DNA from: Loripinus fragilis
Lineage: Eukaryota; Mollusca; Bivalvia; Lucinida; Lucinidae
Length of the DNA: 64,000 nucleotides
NCBI GenBank assembly: GCA_964019695.1
Contig: OZ026518.1
Span: forward strand, 69,823,254-69,887,253
Direction of reading: 5' to 3'
How positions within the stretch are numbered: position 1 is the stretch's first letter; every line of letters starts with the position of its first letter. Below are positions 50,041 to 62,560 of this stretch, piece by piece. The notes under the pieces are model-generated. The model saw only the letters and a list, made by a program, of their open reading frames with translations. It was not told the DNA's origin and did not search any database. Position numbers and translations under genes: made by a program.

Positions 50041-53000
50041 AGATAGCTTTATACAGGGTTGTAACTATCACTGTTCCCACCACGGAGATAGATTTATACA
50101 GGGTAGTAACTGTCACTGTTCCCACCACGGAGATAGCTTTAAACAGGGTAGTAACTGTCACTGTTCCCACCACGGAGACAGTTTAATACAGGGTAGTTAC
50201 AGTCACTGTTCCCACAACGGAGATAGCTTTATACAGGGTAGTAACTGTCACTGTTCCCATCACGGAGATAGCTTTATACAGGGTAGTAACTGTCACTGTT
50301 CCCACCACGGAGATAGCTTTAAACAGGGTAGTAACTGTCACTGTTCCCACCACGGAGACAGTTTAATACAGGGTAGTTACTGTCACTGTTCCCACCACGG
50401 AGATAGCTTTATACAGGGTAGTAACTGTCACTGTTCCCACCACGGAGATAGCTTTATACAGGGTAGTAACTGTCACTGTTCCCACCACTGAGGTAGATTT
50501 ATACAGGGCAGTTCTGACCACTGTTCCCACAACGGAGATAGATTTATACAGGGTAGTAACGGACACTGTTCCCACCACGGAGGTAGATTTATACATGATA
50601 GTAACTGTCACTGTTCCTAACAACGGAGATTGATTTATACATGGTAGTAACGGCCACTGTTCCCACCACGGAGATAGCTTTATTCAGGGTAGTAACTGTC
50701 ACTGTTCCCATCACGGAGATAGCTTTATACAGGGTAGTAACTGTCACTGTTCCCACCACGGAGATGGCTTTAAACAGGGTAGTAACTGTCACTGTTCTCA
50801 CCACGGGGATAGCTTTATACAGTGTAGCAACTGTCACTGTTCCCACCACGGAGATAGCTTTATACAGGGTAGTAACTGTCACTGTTCCCACCACGGAGAT
50901 GGCTATAAAAAGGGTAGTAACTGTCACTGTTCCCACCATGGAGATAGATTTATACAGGCCAGTAACGGCCACTGTTCCCACCACGGAGATAGCTTTATAC
51001 AGGGTAGTAACTGCCACTGTTCCCACCATGGAGATAGATTTATACAGGCCAGTAACGGCCACTGTTCCCACCACGGAGATAGCTTTATACAGGGTAGTAA
51101 CTGTCACTGTTCCCACCACAGAGATAGATTTATACATGGTAGTAACTGTCACTGTTCCCACCACGGAGATAGCTTTATACAGGGTAGTTACTGTCACTGT
51201 TCCCACCACGGAGATAGCTTTAAACAGGGTAGTAACTGTCACTGTTCCCACCACGGAGATAGCTTTATACAGGGTAGTAACTATCACTGTTCCCACCACG
51301 GAGATAGCTTTAAACAGGGTAGTAACTGTCACTGTTCCCACCACGGAGACAGTTTAATACAGGGTAGTTACTGTCACTGTTCCCACCACGGAGATAGCTT
51401 TATACAGGGTAGTAACTGTCACTGTTCCCACCACGGAGGTAGATTTATACAGGGCAGTTCTGACCACTGTTCCCACAACGGAGATAGATTTATACAGGGT
51501 AGTAACGGACACTGTTCCCACCACGGAGGTAGATTTATACAGGGTAGTAACTGTCACTGTTCCCACCACGGAGATAGCTTTATACAGGGTAGTAACTGTC
51601 ACTGTTCCCACCACGGAGAAAGCTTTAAACAGGGTAGTAACTGTCACTGTTCCCACCACGGAGACAGTTTAATATAGGGTAGTTACTGTCACTGTTCCCA
51701 CCACTGAGATAGCTTTATACAGGGTAGTAACTGTCACTGTTCCCACCACGGAGATAGCTTAACACAGGGTAGTGACTGTCACTGTTCCCACCACGGAGAT
51801 AGCTTTATACAGGGTAGTAACTGTCACTGTTCCCACCACGGAGATAGCTTTATACAGGGTAGTAACTGTCACTGTTCCCACCACGGAGATAGCTTTAAAC
51901 AGGGTAGTAACTGTCACTGTTCCCACCAAGGAGACAGTTTAATACAGGGTAGTTACTGTCACTGTTCCCACCACGGAGATAGCTTTATACAGGGTAGCAA
52001 CTGTCACTGTTCCCACCACGGAGGTAGATTTATACAGGGCAGTTCTGACCACTGTTCCCACAACGGAGATAGATTTATACAGGGTAGTAACGGACACTGT
52101 TCCCACCACGGAGGTAGATTTATACAGGGTAGTAACTGTCACTGTTCCTAACAACGGAGATTGATTTATACATGGTAGTAACGGCCACTGTTCCCACCAC
52201 GGAGATAGCTTTATACAGGGTAGTAACTGTCACTGCTCCCACCACGGAGATAGCTTTATACAGGGTAGTAACTGTCACTGTTCCCACCACGGAGATGGCT
52301 TTAAACAGGATAGTAACTGTCACTGTTCCCACCACGGAGATAGCTTTATACAGGGTAGTAACTGTCACTGTTCCCACCACGGAGATAGCTTTATACAGGG
52401 TAGTAACTGTCACTGTTCCCACCACGGAGATGGCTTTAAACAGGGTAGTAACTGTCACTGTTCCCACCACGGAGACAGTTTAATACAGGGTAGTTACTGT
52501 CACTGTTCCCACCACGGAGATAGCTTTATACAGGGTAGTAACTATCACTGTTCCCACCGAGGAGATAGATTTATACAGGGTAGTAACTGTCACTGTTCCC
52601 ACCACGGAGATAGCTTTAAACAGGGTAGTAACTGTCACTGTTCCCACCACGGAGATAGCTTTTAACAGGGTAGTAACTGTCACTGTTCCCACCACGGAGA
52701 TAGCTTAAAACAGGGTAGTAACTGTCACTGTTCCCACCACGGAGACAGTTTAATACAGGGTAGTTACTGTCACTGTTCCCACCACGGAGATAGCTTTATA
52801 CAGGGTAGTAACTGTCACTGTTCCCACCACGGAGATAGCTTTATACAGGGTAGTAACTGTCACTGTTCCCACCACGGAGATAGCTTTATACAGGGTAGTA
52901 ACTGTCACTGTTTCCACCACGGAGACAGTTTAATATAGAGTAGTACCGTCACTGTTCCCACCACGGAGATAGCTTTATACAGGGTAGTAACTGTCACTGT

Positions 53001-56000
53001 TCCCACCACGGAGATAGCTTAACACAGGGTAGTAACTGTCACTGTTCCCACCACGGAGATAGCTTTAAACAGGGTAGTAACTGTCACTGTTCCCACCACG
53101 GAGACAGTTTAATAAAGTGTAGTTACTGTCACTGTTCCCACCACGGAGATAGCTTTATACAGGGTAGTAACTGTCACTGTTCCCACCACGGAGATAGCTT
53201 TATACAGGGTAGTAACTGTCACTGTTCCCACCACGGAGATAGCTTTATACAGGGTAGTAACTGCCACTGTTCCCACCACGGAGATAGCTTAAAACAGGGT
53301 AGTAACTGTCACTGTTCCCACCACGGAGACAGTTTAATACAGGGTACTTACTGTCACTGTTCCCACCACGGAGATAGCTTTATACAGGGTAGTAACTGTC
53401 ACTGTTCCCACCACGGAGATAGCTTTATACAGGGTAGTAACTGTCACTGTTCCCACCACGGAGATAGCTTTATACAGGGTAGTAACTATCACTGTTCCCA
53501 CCACGGAGATAGATTTATACAGGGTAGTAACTGTCACTGTTCCCACCACGGAGATAGCTTTATACAGGGTAGTAACTGTCACTGTTCCCACCACGGAGAT
53601 AGCTTTATACAGGGTAGTAAATATCACTGTTCCCACCAGGGAGATAGCTTTAAACAGGGTAGTAACTGTCACAGTTCCCACCACGGAGACAGTTTAATAC
53701 AGGGTAGTTACTGTCACTGTTCCCACCACGGAGATAGCTTTACACAGGATAGTGACTGTCACTGTTCCCACCACGGAGATAGCTTTATACAGGGTAGTAA
53801 CTGTCACTGTTCCCACCACGGATATAGCTTTATACAGGGTAGTAACTGTCACTGTTCCCACCAGGGAGATAGCTTTAAACAGGGTAGTAACTGTCACAGT
53901 TCCAACCACGGAGACAGTTTAATACAGGGTAGTTACTGTCACTGTTCCCACCACGGAGATAGCTTTATACAGGGTAGTAACTGTCACTGTTCCCACCACG
54001 GAGATAGATTTATACAGGGCAGTTCTGACCACTGTTCCCACAACAGAGATAGATTTATACAGGGTAGTAACGGACACTGTTCCCACCACGGAGGTAGATT
54101 TATACAGGGCAGTTCTGACCACTGTTCCCACAACGGAGATTGATTTATACATGGTAGTAGCGGCCACTGTTCCCACCACGGAGATAGATTTATACAGGGT
54201 AGCAACTGTCACTGTTCCCACCATGGAGACAGTTTAATACAGGGTAGTAACTGTCACTGTTCCCACCACGGATATAGCTTTATACAGGGTAGTAACTGTC
54301 ACTCTTCCCACCACGGAGATAGCTTTATACAGGGTAGTAACTGTCACTGTACCCACCACGGAGATAGCTTTAAACAGGGTAGTAACTGTCACTGTTCCCA
54401 CCACGGAGACAGTTTAATACAGGGTAGTTACTGTCACTGTTCCCGCCACGGAGATAGCTTTATACAGGGTAGTAACTGTCACTGTTCCCACCACGGAGAT
54501 AGCTTTATACAGGGTAGTAACTGTCACTGTTCCCACCACGGAGATAGCTTTAAACAGGTTAGTAACTGTCATTGTTCCCACCACGGAGACAGTTTAATAC
54601 AGGGTAGTAACTGTCACTGTTCCCACCATGGAGATAGCTTTATACAGGGTAGTAACTGTCACTGTTCCCACCACGGAGATAGCTTTACACAGGATAGTGA
54701 CTGTCACTGTTCCCACCAGGGAGATAGCTTTATACAGGGTAGTAACTGTCACAGTTCCCACCACGGAGACAGTTTAATACAGGGTAGTTACTGTCACTGT
54801 TCCCACCACGGAGATAGCTTTATACAGGGTAGTAACTGTCACTGTTCCCACCACGGAGACAGTTTAATACAGGGTAGTAACTGTCACTGTTCCCACCACG
54901 GATATAGCTTTATACAGGGTAGTAACTGTCACTCTTCCCACCACGGAGATAGCTTTATACAGGGTAGTAACTGTCACTGTACCCACCACGGAGATAGCTT
55001 TAAACAGGGTAGTAACTGTCACTGTTCCCACCACGGAGACAGTTTAATACAGGGTAGTTACTGTCACTGTTCCCGTCACGGAGATAGCTTTATACAGGGT
55101 AGTAACTGTCACTGTTCCCACCACGGAGATAGCTTTATACAGGGTAGTAACTGTCACTGTTCCCACCAAGGAGATAGCTTTATACAGGTTAGTAACTGTC
55201 ACTGTTCCCACCACGGAGACAGTTTAATACAGGGTAGTTACTGTCACTGTTCCCACCACGGAGATAGCTTTATATTGGATAATAACTGTCACTGTTCCCA
55301 CCACGGAGATAGCTTTACACATGATAGTGACTGTCACTGTTCCCACCACGGAGATAGCTTTATACAGGGTAGTAACTGTCACTGTTCCCACCACGGAGAT
55401 AGCTTTATACAGGGTAGTAACTGTCACTGTTCCCACCAGGGAGATAGCTTTAAACAGGGTAGTAACTGTCACAGTTCCCACCACGGAGACAGTTTAATAC
55501 AGGGTAGTTACTGTCACTGTTCCCACCACGGAGATAGCTTTATACAGGGTAGTAACTGTCACTGTTCCCACCACGGATATAGATTTATACAGGGCAGTTC
55601 TGACCACTGTTCCCACAACAGAGATAGATTTATACAGGGTAGTAACGGACACTGTTCCCACCACGGAGGTAGATTTATACAGGGTAGTAACTGTCACTGT
55701 TCCCACAACGGAGATTGATTTATACATGGTAGTAGCGGCCACTGTTCCCACCACGGAGATAGATTTATACAGGGTAGCAACTGTCACTGTTCCCACCATG
55801 GAGATCGATTTATACTGGGTAGTAACTGTCACTGTTCCCACCACGGAGACATTTTACTACAGGGTATTCACTGTCACTGTTCCCACCACGGAGATAGCTT
55901 TATACAGGGTAGTAACTGTCACTGTTCCCACCACGGAGATAGCGTTATACAGGGTTGTAACTGTCACTGTTCCCACCACAGAGATAGCTTTATACAGAGT

Positions 56001-58253
56001 AGTAACTGTCACTGTTCCCACCACGGAGATAGCTTTACACAGGGTAGTAACTGTCACTGTTCCCACCACGGAGATAGCTTTATACAAGGTAGTTACTGTC
56101 ACTGTTCCCACCACGGAGATAGCTTTATACAGGGTAGTAACTGTCACTGTTCCCACCATGGAGATAGCTTTAAACAGGGTAGTAACTGTCACTGTTCCCA
56201 CCACGGAAACAGTTTAATACAGGGTAGTTATTGTCACTGTTCCCACCACGGAGATAGCTTTATACAGGGTAGTAACTGTCACTGTTCCCACCACGGAGAT
56301 AGCTTTATACAGGGTAGTAACTGTCACTGTTCCCACCACGGAGATAGCTTTATACAGGGTAGTAACTGTCACTGTTCCCACCACGGAGATAGCTTTTAAC
56401 AGGGTAGTAACTGTCACTGATCCCACCACGGAGACAGTTTAATACAGGGTAGTTACTGTCACTGTTCCCACCACCGAGGTAGATTTATACAGGGTAGTAA
56501 CTGTCACTGTTCCCACCACGGAGATAGCTTTATACAGGGTAGTAACTGTCACTGTTCCCACCACGGAGATAGCTTTACACAGGGTAGTAACTGTCACTGT
56601 TCCCACCACGGAGATAGCTTTATACAGGGTAGTAACTGTCACTGTTCCCACCACGGAGATAGCTTTATACAGGGTAGTAACTGTCACTTCCCACCACGGA
56701 GATAGCTTTAAATAGGGTAGTAACTGTCACTGTTCCCACCACGGAGATAGATTTATACAAGGTAGTAACTGTCACTGTTCCCACCACGGAGATAGCTTTA
56801 TACAGGGTAGTTACTGTCACTGTTCCCACCACGGAGACAGTTTATTACAGGGTAGTAACTGTCACTGTTCCCACCACGGATATAGCTTTATACAGGGTAG
56901 TAACTGTCACTGTTCCCACCACGGAGATAGCTTTAAACAGGGTAGTAACTGTCACTGTTCCCACCACGGAGATAGCTTTATACAGGGTAGTAACTGTCAC
57001 TGTTCCCACCACGGAGATCGCTTTATACAGGGTAGTAACTGTCACTGTTCCCACCACGGAGATAGCTTTAAACAGGGTAGTAACTGTCACTGTTCCCACC
57101 ACGGAGACAGTTTAATATAGGGTAGTCACTGTCACTGTTCCCACCACGGAGATAGCTTAAAACAGGGTAGTAACTGTCACTGTTCCCACCACGGAGACAG
57201 TTTAAAACAGGGTAGTTACTGTCACTGTTCCCACCACGGAGATAGCTTTATACAGGGTAGTAACTGTCACTGTTCCCACCACGGAGATGGCTTTATACAG
57301 GGTAGTAACTGTCACTGTTCCCACCACGGAGATAGCTTTATACAGGGTAGTAACTGTCACTGTTCCCACCACGGAGATGGTTTAAACAAGGTAGTAACTG
57401 TCACTGTTCCCACCACGGAGACATTTTAATACAGGGTAGTTACTGTCACTGTTCCCACCACGGAGATAGCTTTATACAGGGTTGTAATTATCACTGTTCC
57501 CACCACGGAGATAGATTTATACAGGGTAGTAACTGTCACTGTTCCCACCACGGAGATAGCTTTAAACAGGGTAGTAACTGTCACTGTTCCCACCACGGAG
57601 ACAGTTTAATACAGGGTAGTTACAGTCACTGTTCCCACCACGGAGATAGCTTTATACAGGGTAGTAACTGTCACTGTTCCCACCACGGAGATAGCTTTTT
57701 ACAGGGTAGTAACTGTCACTGTTCCCACCACGGAGATAGCTTAAAACAGGGTAGTAACTGTCACTGTTCCCACCATGGAGACAGTTTAATACAGGGTAGT
57801 TACTGTCACTGTTCCCACCACGGAGATAGCTTTATACAGGGTAGTAACTGTCACTGTTCCCACCACGGAGATAGCTTTATACAGGGTAGTAACTGTCACT
57901 GTTCCCACCACGGAGGTAGATTTATACAGGGCAGTTCTGACCACTGTTCCCACAACGGAGATAGATTTATACAGGGTAGTAACGGACACTGTTCCCACCA
58001 CGGAGGTAGATTTATACAGGGTAGTAACTGTCACTGTTCCTAACAACGGAGATTGATTTATACGTGGTAGTAACGGCCACTGTTCCCACCACGGAGATAG
58101 CTTTATACAGGGTAGTAACTGTCACTGTTCCCATCACGGAGATAGCTTTATACAGGGTAGTAACTGTCACTGTTCCCACCACGGAGATGGCTTTAAACAG
58201 GGTAGTAACTGTCACTGTTCTCACCACGGGGATAGCTTTATACAGGGTAGTAC

Positions 58254-58845
58254 TTGAAAATAGGAGCTCACATCATAGATGCTCTTGAGAACGGTGGGCT
58301 CCCAGGCGTTTTGGGGATCTGGGGAGAATGGCAATCTATTTTCAGGGAGCTGGGGAGCACTGGTTATTATTTTTAGGGATTTAGGGAGCAAGCTCATAGT
58401 TTTGGGGATTTAGGGAGCCCTGCAAAAAAGTGTTAAAATCTCACCTTACCAGCTTACACAGGAAATTTCATTTCGTTTTTAAAAAAAAATATTCGGCTTG
58501 TAATTGTGATTGTCAGGGACCGAAATGTCCCGGAATCCCCACCAGGATTACGCCATTTTAAACGCCAAGTTGACCTGCTTCCGTTAAATATTAATATGCA
58601 CAGCTCTATCTAAACAATCCTGTTAAATTTACATACCAATGGCAAGCATTTTTGAATTTCGTTCATGATGACATCGTGCTCAGACGGTTTCCGGTTGTTG
58701 CCAAACTCCCCAACAGCGACATCGGTTTCTTGTTCATGGCCAAACTCCCCACAGCGGTGTACATCCCGTTTAGACCTTCAGAATACACTGGTTAAGGTAC
58801 AAGTCTCTTTAGAAGCAAACCCAAAATACCTGCCGAGATGCGCAT
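58254..58845. other. Array-flanking DNA with short GGGGATTTAGGGAGC repeats
   Basis: The array ends abruptly in CAGGGTAGTAC. Three loose copies of a (T/G)GGGATxTxGGGAGC word follow at 58,310-58,425. No gene was recognised. Confidence 0.6.
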
Positions 58846-58849
58846 GACA

Positions 58850-59870
58850 ATTATACAAATGAAATACTGACGAACGACAACAATAATCCAAAATGCTTCT
58901 GGAACTTCATTAAATCCCGCAAGAAGGACAGCACAGTTCCAAGGCGGTAGCCTACTTCTCTTGTAGATCTTTTATGTTTTTGTTCTTCTCTTGTGTTTGC
59001 TATGTCTTTGTGCGCGTCTGTTTATATGTGCTTTGTGGTCACCTGCTGTGAGGGGGCTGGCCTCTTGGCTCTCGTTTGTGGTGTCTACTGTGAGTTTGTC
59101 ACTTTCCCATTGGTATCCTGGGTCAGGTGTGATACTTGATTGTATCGATTTCTGATCTTTGCACCCTTACTTACTTTGAAGAAAGAGGGACTCACCTTTT
59201 TCGACAGCATCAACAAAGCCAACATCGTTGGTGATCAATTCAGCTCTGTCTTCACCCAAGAAGATGTGTCGGAACTACCAGACATTGAACAAAGCCGAAC
59301 ACCCAGCGTACCACCCATAAAGGTTAACACCAAATGAGTTCTGAAGCTTCTAAAAGACCTCAAGCCCCACAAAGCGACTGGACCTTACAACATTCCTGGA
59401 AGTTTGCTGAAATAAGCCGCAGAAGAATTAGCTCCTGGCCTGGCCCACCTCTTTCAGATCTCAATTGACAATGGGAAAATCCCACTGGATTGGAAATCAG
59501 CCCTGGTCACTCCAGTCTTCAAGAAGGGAGAACGATCGTCACCATCAAACTACATGCCAATCTCGCTCACGTCTATTATGTGTAAAACCCTTGAGCATGT
59601 CATCCACTCCAGTATTATATCATGCGAGACACAACTCATTCTAACTATCGACGACCTAGCCAGAGGACTGAAGGACAAGCACCAGATTGACGCCGTTCCA
59701 AAGCATTCGACCGTGTCCCCCAACAACGGCTGCTACTCAAGCTGAAGCACTATAGGGTACGGGAGAACAGCCTGAGCTGGATAGAAGACTTCATGTCTGC
59801 CAGAACTCAAGAGATCATCATCGAAGGCTCAAAGTTATCATCCTTGTACAGCCAAAGTTCGGCATATAAA
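58850..59870 (+). pseudogene. Second LINE RT relic (jockey/CR1-like)
   Basis: On the plus strand a TNEILTNDNNNPKCFWNFIK segment (58,855-58,914) leads to the palm entry region at 59,170-59,335 (KKEGLTFFDSINKANIVGDQ, FSSVFTQED). It continues with KPHKATGPYNIPGSLLK, WKSALVTPVFKKGERSSPSN and ISLTSIMCKTLEHVI, then a shortened segment up to the AFD(K/R)VPQQRL-type box near 59,700. Homology fades by ~59,870 before the catalytic YxDD box. In-frame stops, an internal deletion and an insertion at 58,937 show it is dead. Confidence 0.8.
58937..59171 (+). mobile_element. Short retroelement tail inserted in LINE relic
   Basis: It starts CAAGGCGGTAGCC and ends CTGATCTTTGCACCCTTACT. It matches 3,430-3,760 (minus) and the 3' tails of the Penelope-like copies. 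It splits the LINE frame between an STV segment and LKKEGL. No clear target duplication was seen. Confidence 0.65.
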
Positions 59871-59879
59871 TTATGAAAC

Positions 59880-61100
59880 TATGATATTCCAAGTCTAATA
59901 TGGTCTATTAACGTCAGTAATATGTACAGACAAAATGCTCATAACATGAGCTATATGATCATAAATGATCAACACAAATTATTGGCATGGGACCCAACAA
60001 ACAAATCAACTATGGTCGCCACGCCAGCAAGATGGGTGGAGGTACTCTGAGCTTTACAATAGCGCTGAGCAATTTCTAAACTAGCTCTGACTTAATCGTC
60101 AATCGTTTCAAACCCCTGGTTTGAAACACGTTCCAGCCTTAGTCCTGAGGCCTTAGTGCTAGGAATGTAGCTCAACTTATAAGGTTATAAACGTTGTTAT
60201 GCTCCAAACATATAACGTTATGAAGCACCAACTTGTATGGGCTACAGTTTGCCTGTCTAAGACAATAGCTCAGAACCCGGTTTGGTAGTTTCCATACCTT
60301 CTCCTGCAATCTATAAACGTTAATGCTCCAAACATATATAGCCAAAAGTTCTAACCGGCCACCTGTATTTTATTAATTTTCTTCAAAACGTAAAATTACA
60401 TGGCTACTCTTTTTGTATCTCGAAATAACCAGATGTGTCATGTACCCTTGGCAGTAAAGATATTGACAAAATGTTCAACAGTACATGCAGGATACCAATT
60501 TGAATAGTGGTACCCCCTTTTTCAAAATTCGCATTTTGGCACAATTTGTGAGTCATGACTTTTTGAAATAACCCCCTTTCACACGCAAAACGTTTTCATT
60601 TCAAAAGCCAAACTCATATTGAACACTAATGTGCTGAAATGAACACTTCATCTTCGTGAGACTCGTCGTTATTGGCCAAAGTGTCAAAAATTACCCCACC
60701 ATCCAATGCAAATTCTTGTGAATTTTGAAATTGAGGATACGTGTATTCGGCAAAGCCTCCCGGATACACTTTAATGAATTTTGCTTAGCCGTTTTCTGGT
60801 ACCGTTTACAGATAGGCTGGCCTATTCAGTATTGCAAATGAAATTGATATAGTGCTTACAGCTTTTCAGAAAATCGGTGAAAACACACGTGGACGGTTAG
60901 AACTTTTTACAAGTATATATATATATATAAACGTTATGAAGCACCAACTGGTATGGGCTTCTGCCTGCCTGTCTGAACGTTAACAGTATGCATTCAGCCT
61001 AGTTAAAATACAAAGGTATCGAACGGTCTGTGAACCAGCTTGGAGATATAGCGCTTCCAACCTGATATTTCAGCCCAACTGAAACTTCTACACGCACCAA
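59880..61100. other. Intergenic DNA with a small local repeat
   Basis: TATAAACGTTATG(AAGCACCAAC)-type words plus TGTATGGGCTAC and CTGCCTGTCT recur at ~60,185-60,260, ~60,308 and ~60,925-60,985. A short (TA)n tract lies at ~60,912. No gene was recognised. Confidence 0.55.
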
Positions 61101-61249
61101 AATCTCAAATGGGTTGGTTTTTGATTATCATTCGCGACAACAGAGCGCAATGCTTTAAAACACAAATACCCTGGACTATCAAATGGCTTCGCAGAGTCAG
61201 GCAATACAAGGCGGGCAAAAGGACCAGGGCAAAAGAGAGATCTGGTAAT

Positions 61250-61480
61250 ATTTTGTGGCCTTTTTCCTTACTGGCCGGGTGGGTTTATGGTTTGTGGTTT
61301 TTATGTCCAGGAACATCCGAAGGCTCAACCGGCAGTGGTTCTGGTTTTAAATTGTCTCAGAAGACAGGGCCACGGCTTAAAGTCTCCTCAGGCAGACTGG
61401 GAGAAGCCGGGAATCGAACATACAACCCTGGTTTACGAGACATACACCTTTTTGTGGCTTTCCTGGGTATAAACCAGTTC
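61250..61480 (-). repeat. tRNA-like repeat, copy 1
   Basis: The plus strand has TACTGGCCGGGTGGGTTTATGG-type sequence, then AGGCTCAACC, GTGGTT and GAGAAGCCGGGAATCGAAC. The minus strand of the last part resembles box B (GTTCGATTCCC). The 166-codon plus-strand frame through this area is repeat-derived. Confidence 0.55.
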
Positions 61481-61604
61481 CGCCGGGTTGGTTTAACATA
61501 TGTGCTGGTTTTAAGACGGGAACACCTAGAAATGAAAGTCACTACCTTAGCCTCCTATCGTTCGGCAATTTTAATTTGGGACCCGTTAACGTATCGACAT
61601 CATT

Positions 61605-62280
61605 TCTAGGGAACACCCAAAAGCTCACCGAAAGTGGTTTTATGGAACGGTGGGTCAGGCCTCAGACTCTATGACGGCTCTGACGTAAAGCTTTAATCGG
61701 TGGGTTGGTGCCTGATGCTTATCTGTAGCTAGACCCACCGTGGCTCAACTTGAGGTTTTCTTTAGCTCTGACTTTCTGTGAGTCATGAGCCCTTTTCTTT
61801 GTTTCATCATGGAGTGTTAATTTGATTAGAGTGTTTCCATGATGATACATTGCATTAGTTAGTTGGCCTCCATGCGAGCTGAACATTTCTTGTACTTCTG
61901 CATTTAAGTCCCCCCCCCCCCCCGGTGGCTTAGGCTGCTGTCCGTTCTAAGGCGGTGGTTCTGTTGTTGACTTTTTGTTTATTGTTACTCCCATTGTGGG
62001 AATCTGTAATTGTTCTATGTTTTGTTGTACGTTACTTTATGTCCATTCTTGTATTGCAATCATCTTGATGGGGAAGAGAGAGCTGATTGCTTTCCTTAAT
62101 TTGTCTTCCTGGTGTCTCGTGATGGTTAAGCGGCTCTTCCTCGCAATGCCACTGGGTTGTCTGCAGTTTGTGATGATTGTGGTATTTCCTGATCATACTC
62201 ACTTACTATTTTTTATGGAGAAGCCGGGAATCGAACCTGCGCCTGGTTTACAATGCATATGCTTATCCCTTATACAAAAA
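61605..62280 (-). repeat. tRNA-like repeat, copy 2, split by retroelement
   Basis: Left part to 61,646 (AAGCTCACCGAAAGTGGTTT, TATGGA) and right part from 62,211 (TTTTATGGAGAAGCCGGGAA) rejoin into the sequence seen intact at 62,470-62,540. Confidence 0.7.
61647..62210 (+). mobile_element. 5'-truncated Penelope-like retroelement, 564 bp, with 9-bp TSD
   Basis: It starts within the RT C-terminal codons (ACGGTGGGTCAGGCCTCAGA), contains the 3' untranslated region, a C-run at ~61,910 and the shared 3' tail, and ends CTCACTTACTATT. TTTTATGGA occurs at 61,638-61,646 and 62,211-62,219. This defines the 3' terminus of the family and shows that the RT part and the 3' tail move as one unit. Confidence 0.85.
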
Positions 62281-62389
62281 ACGGGCAAAATTCAAGTAAA
62301 TTATATCCAAGTATTGGTTACTACCCCTAATGTGGAAAAAACACAAAAAGTTTTTAATTATTTATTTATTTTTTTTAAAAAAAAAAAAA

Positions 62390-62560
62390 ACTTTTTTGTG
62401 GCTTTTCAGTACTGGGCCGGGAGGGTTTATGATTTGTGTGTTTTTTAGTATATGACGGGAACTCCCGAAGGCTCAACCAAAAGTGGTTTTATGGAGAAAC
62501 CGGGAATCGAACCTGCGACCCCTGGTTTACAAGGCATAGTTTTTGTATCACGGCTTGTAA
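62390..62560 (-). repeat. tRNA-like repeat, copy 3
   Basis: ACTGGGCCGGGAGGGTTTATG, GAAGGCTCAACC, TGGTTTTATGGAGAAACCGG and GAATCGAACCTGCGACCCC in order: an uninterrupted copy. Confidence 0.65.

Larger units (their letters stand above)
35325..58253 (-). repeat. 22.9-kb array of a 45-bp minisatellite
   Basis: About 510 head-to-tail units, each with TTCCCACCACGGAG and a GCTTTATACAG-type end. The minus strand translates as VVGTVTVTTLYKAIS repeated. Unit subtypes include GCTTTAAACAG, AGATTTATACAG, GACAGTTTAATACAG (which puts a stop in the minus-strand frame) and GGCAGTTCTGACCAC. Units near 35.3-35.7 kb are the most diverged; the interior is more uniform. Rare 44- and 46-bp units shift the phase. 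No unrelated insertion was seen inside. I see no promoter, splice context or non-repetitive coding flank. Confidence 0.98.

Noticed and set aside
35325..58253. Many long open frames on both strands (up to 251 codons) encoding repeated VVGTVTVTTLYKAIS or VVTVTVPTTEIALYR
   Set aside because: A 45-bp unit keeps any stop-free frame open through every copy. Frames end at recurrent variant units (GTATTAAAC on the minus strand) and at 46-bp units. There are no starts, splice context or unique coding flanks.
35325..58253. CRISPR-like regular repeat array
   Set aside because: There are no unique spacers: the whole 45-bp unit repeats. No cas genes are present and the window is eukaryotic.
61109..61609. 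166-codon plus-strand frame
   Set aside because: It crosses the tRNA-like repeat also found at 62.2 and 62.4 kb; the protein has no known domain.
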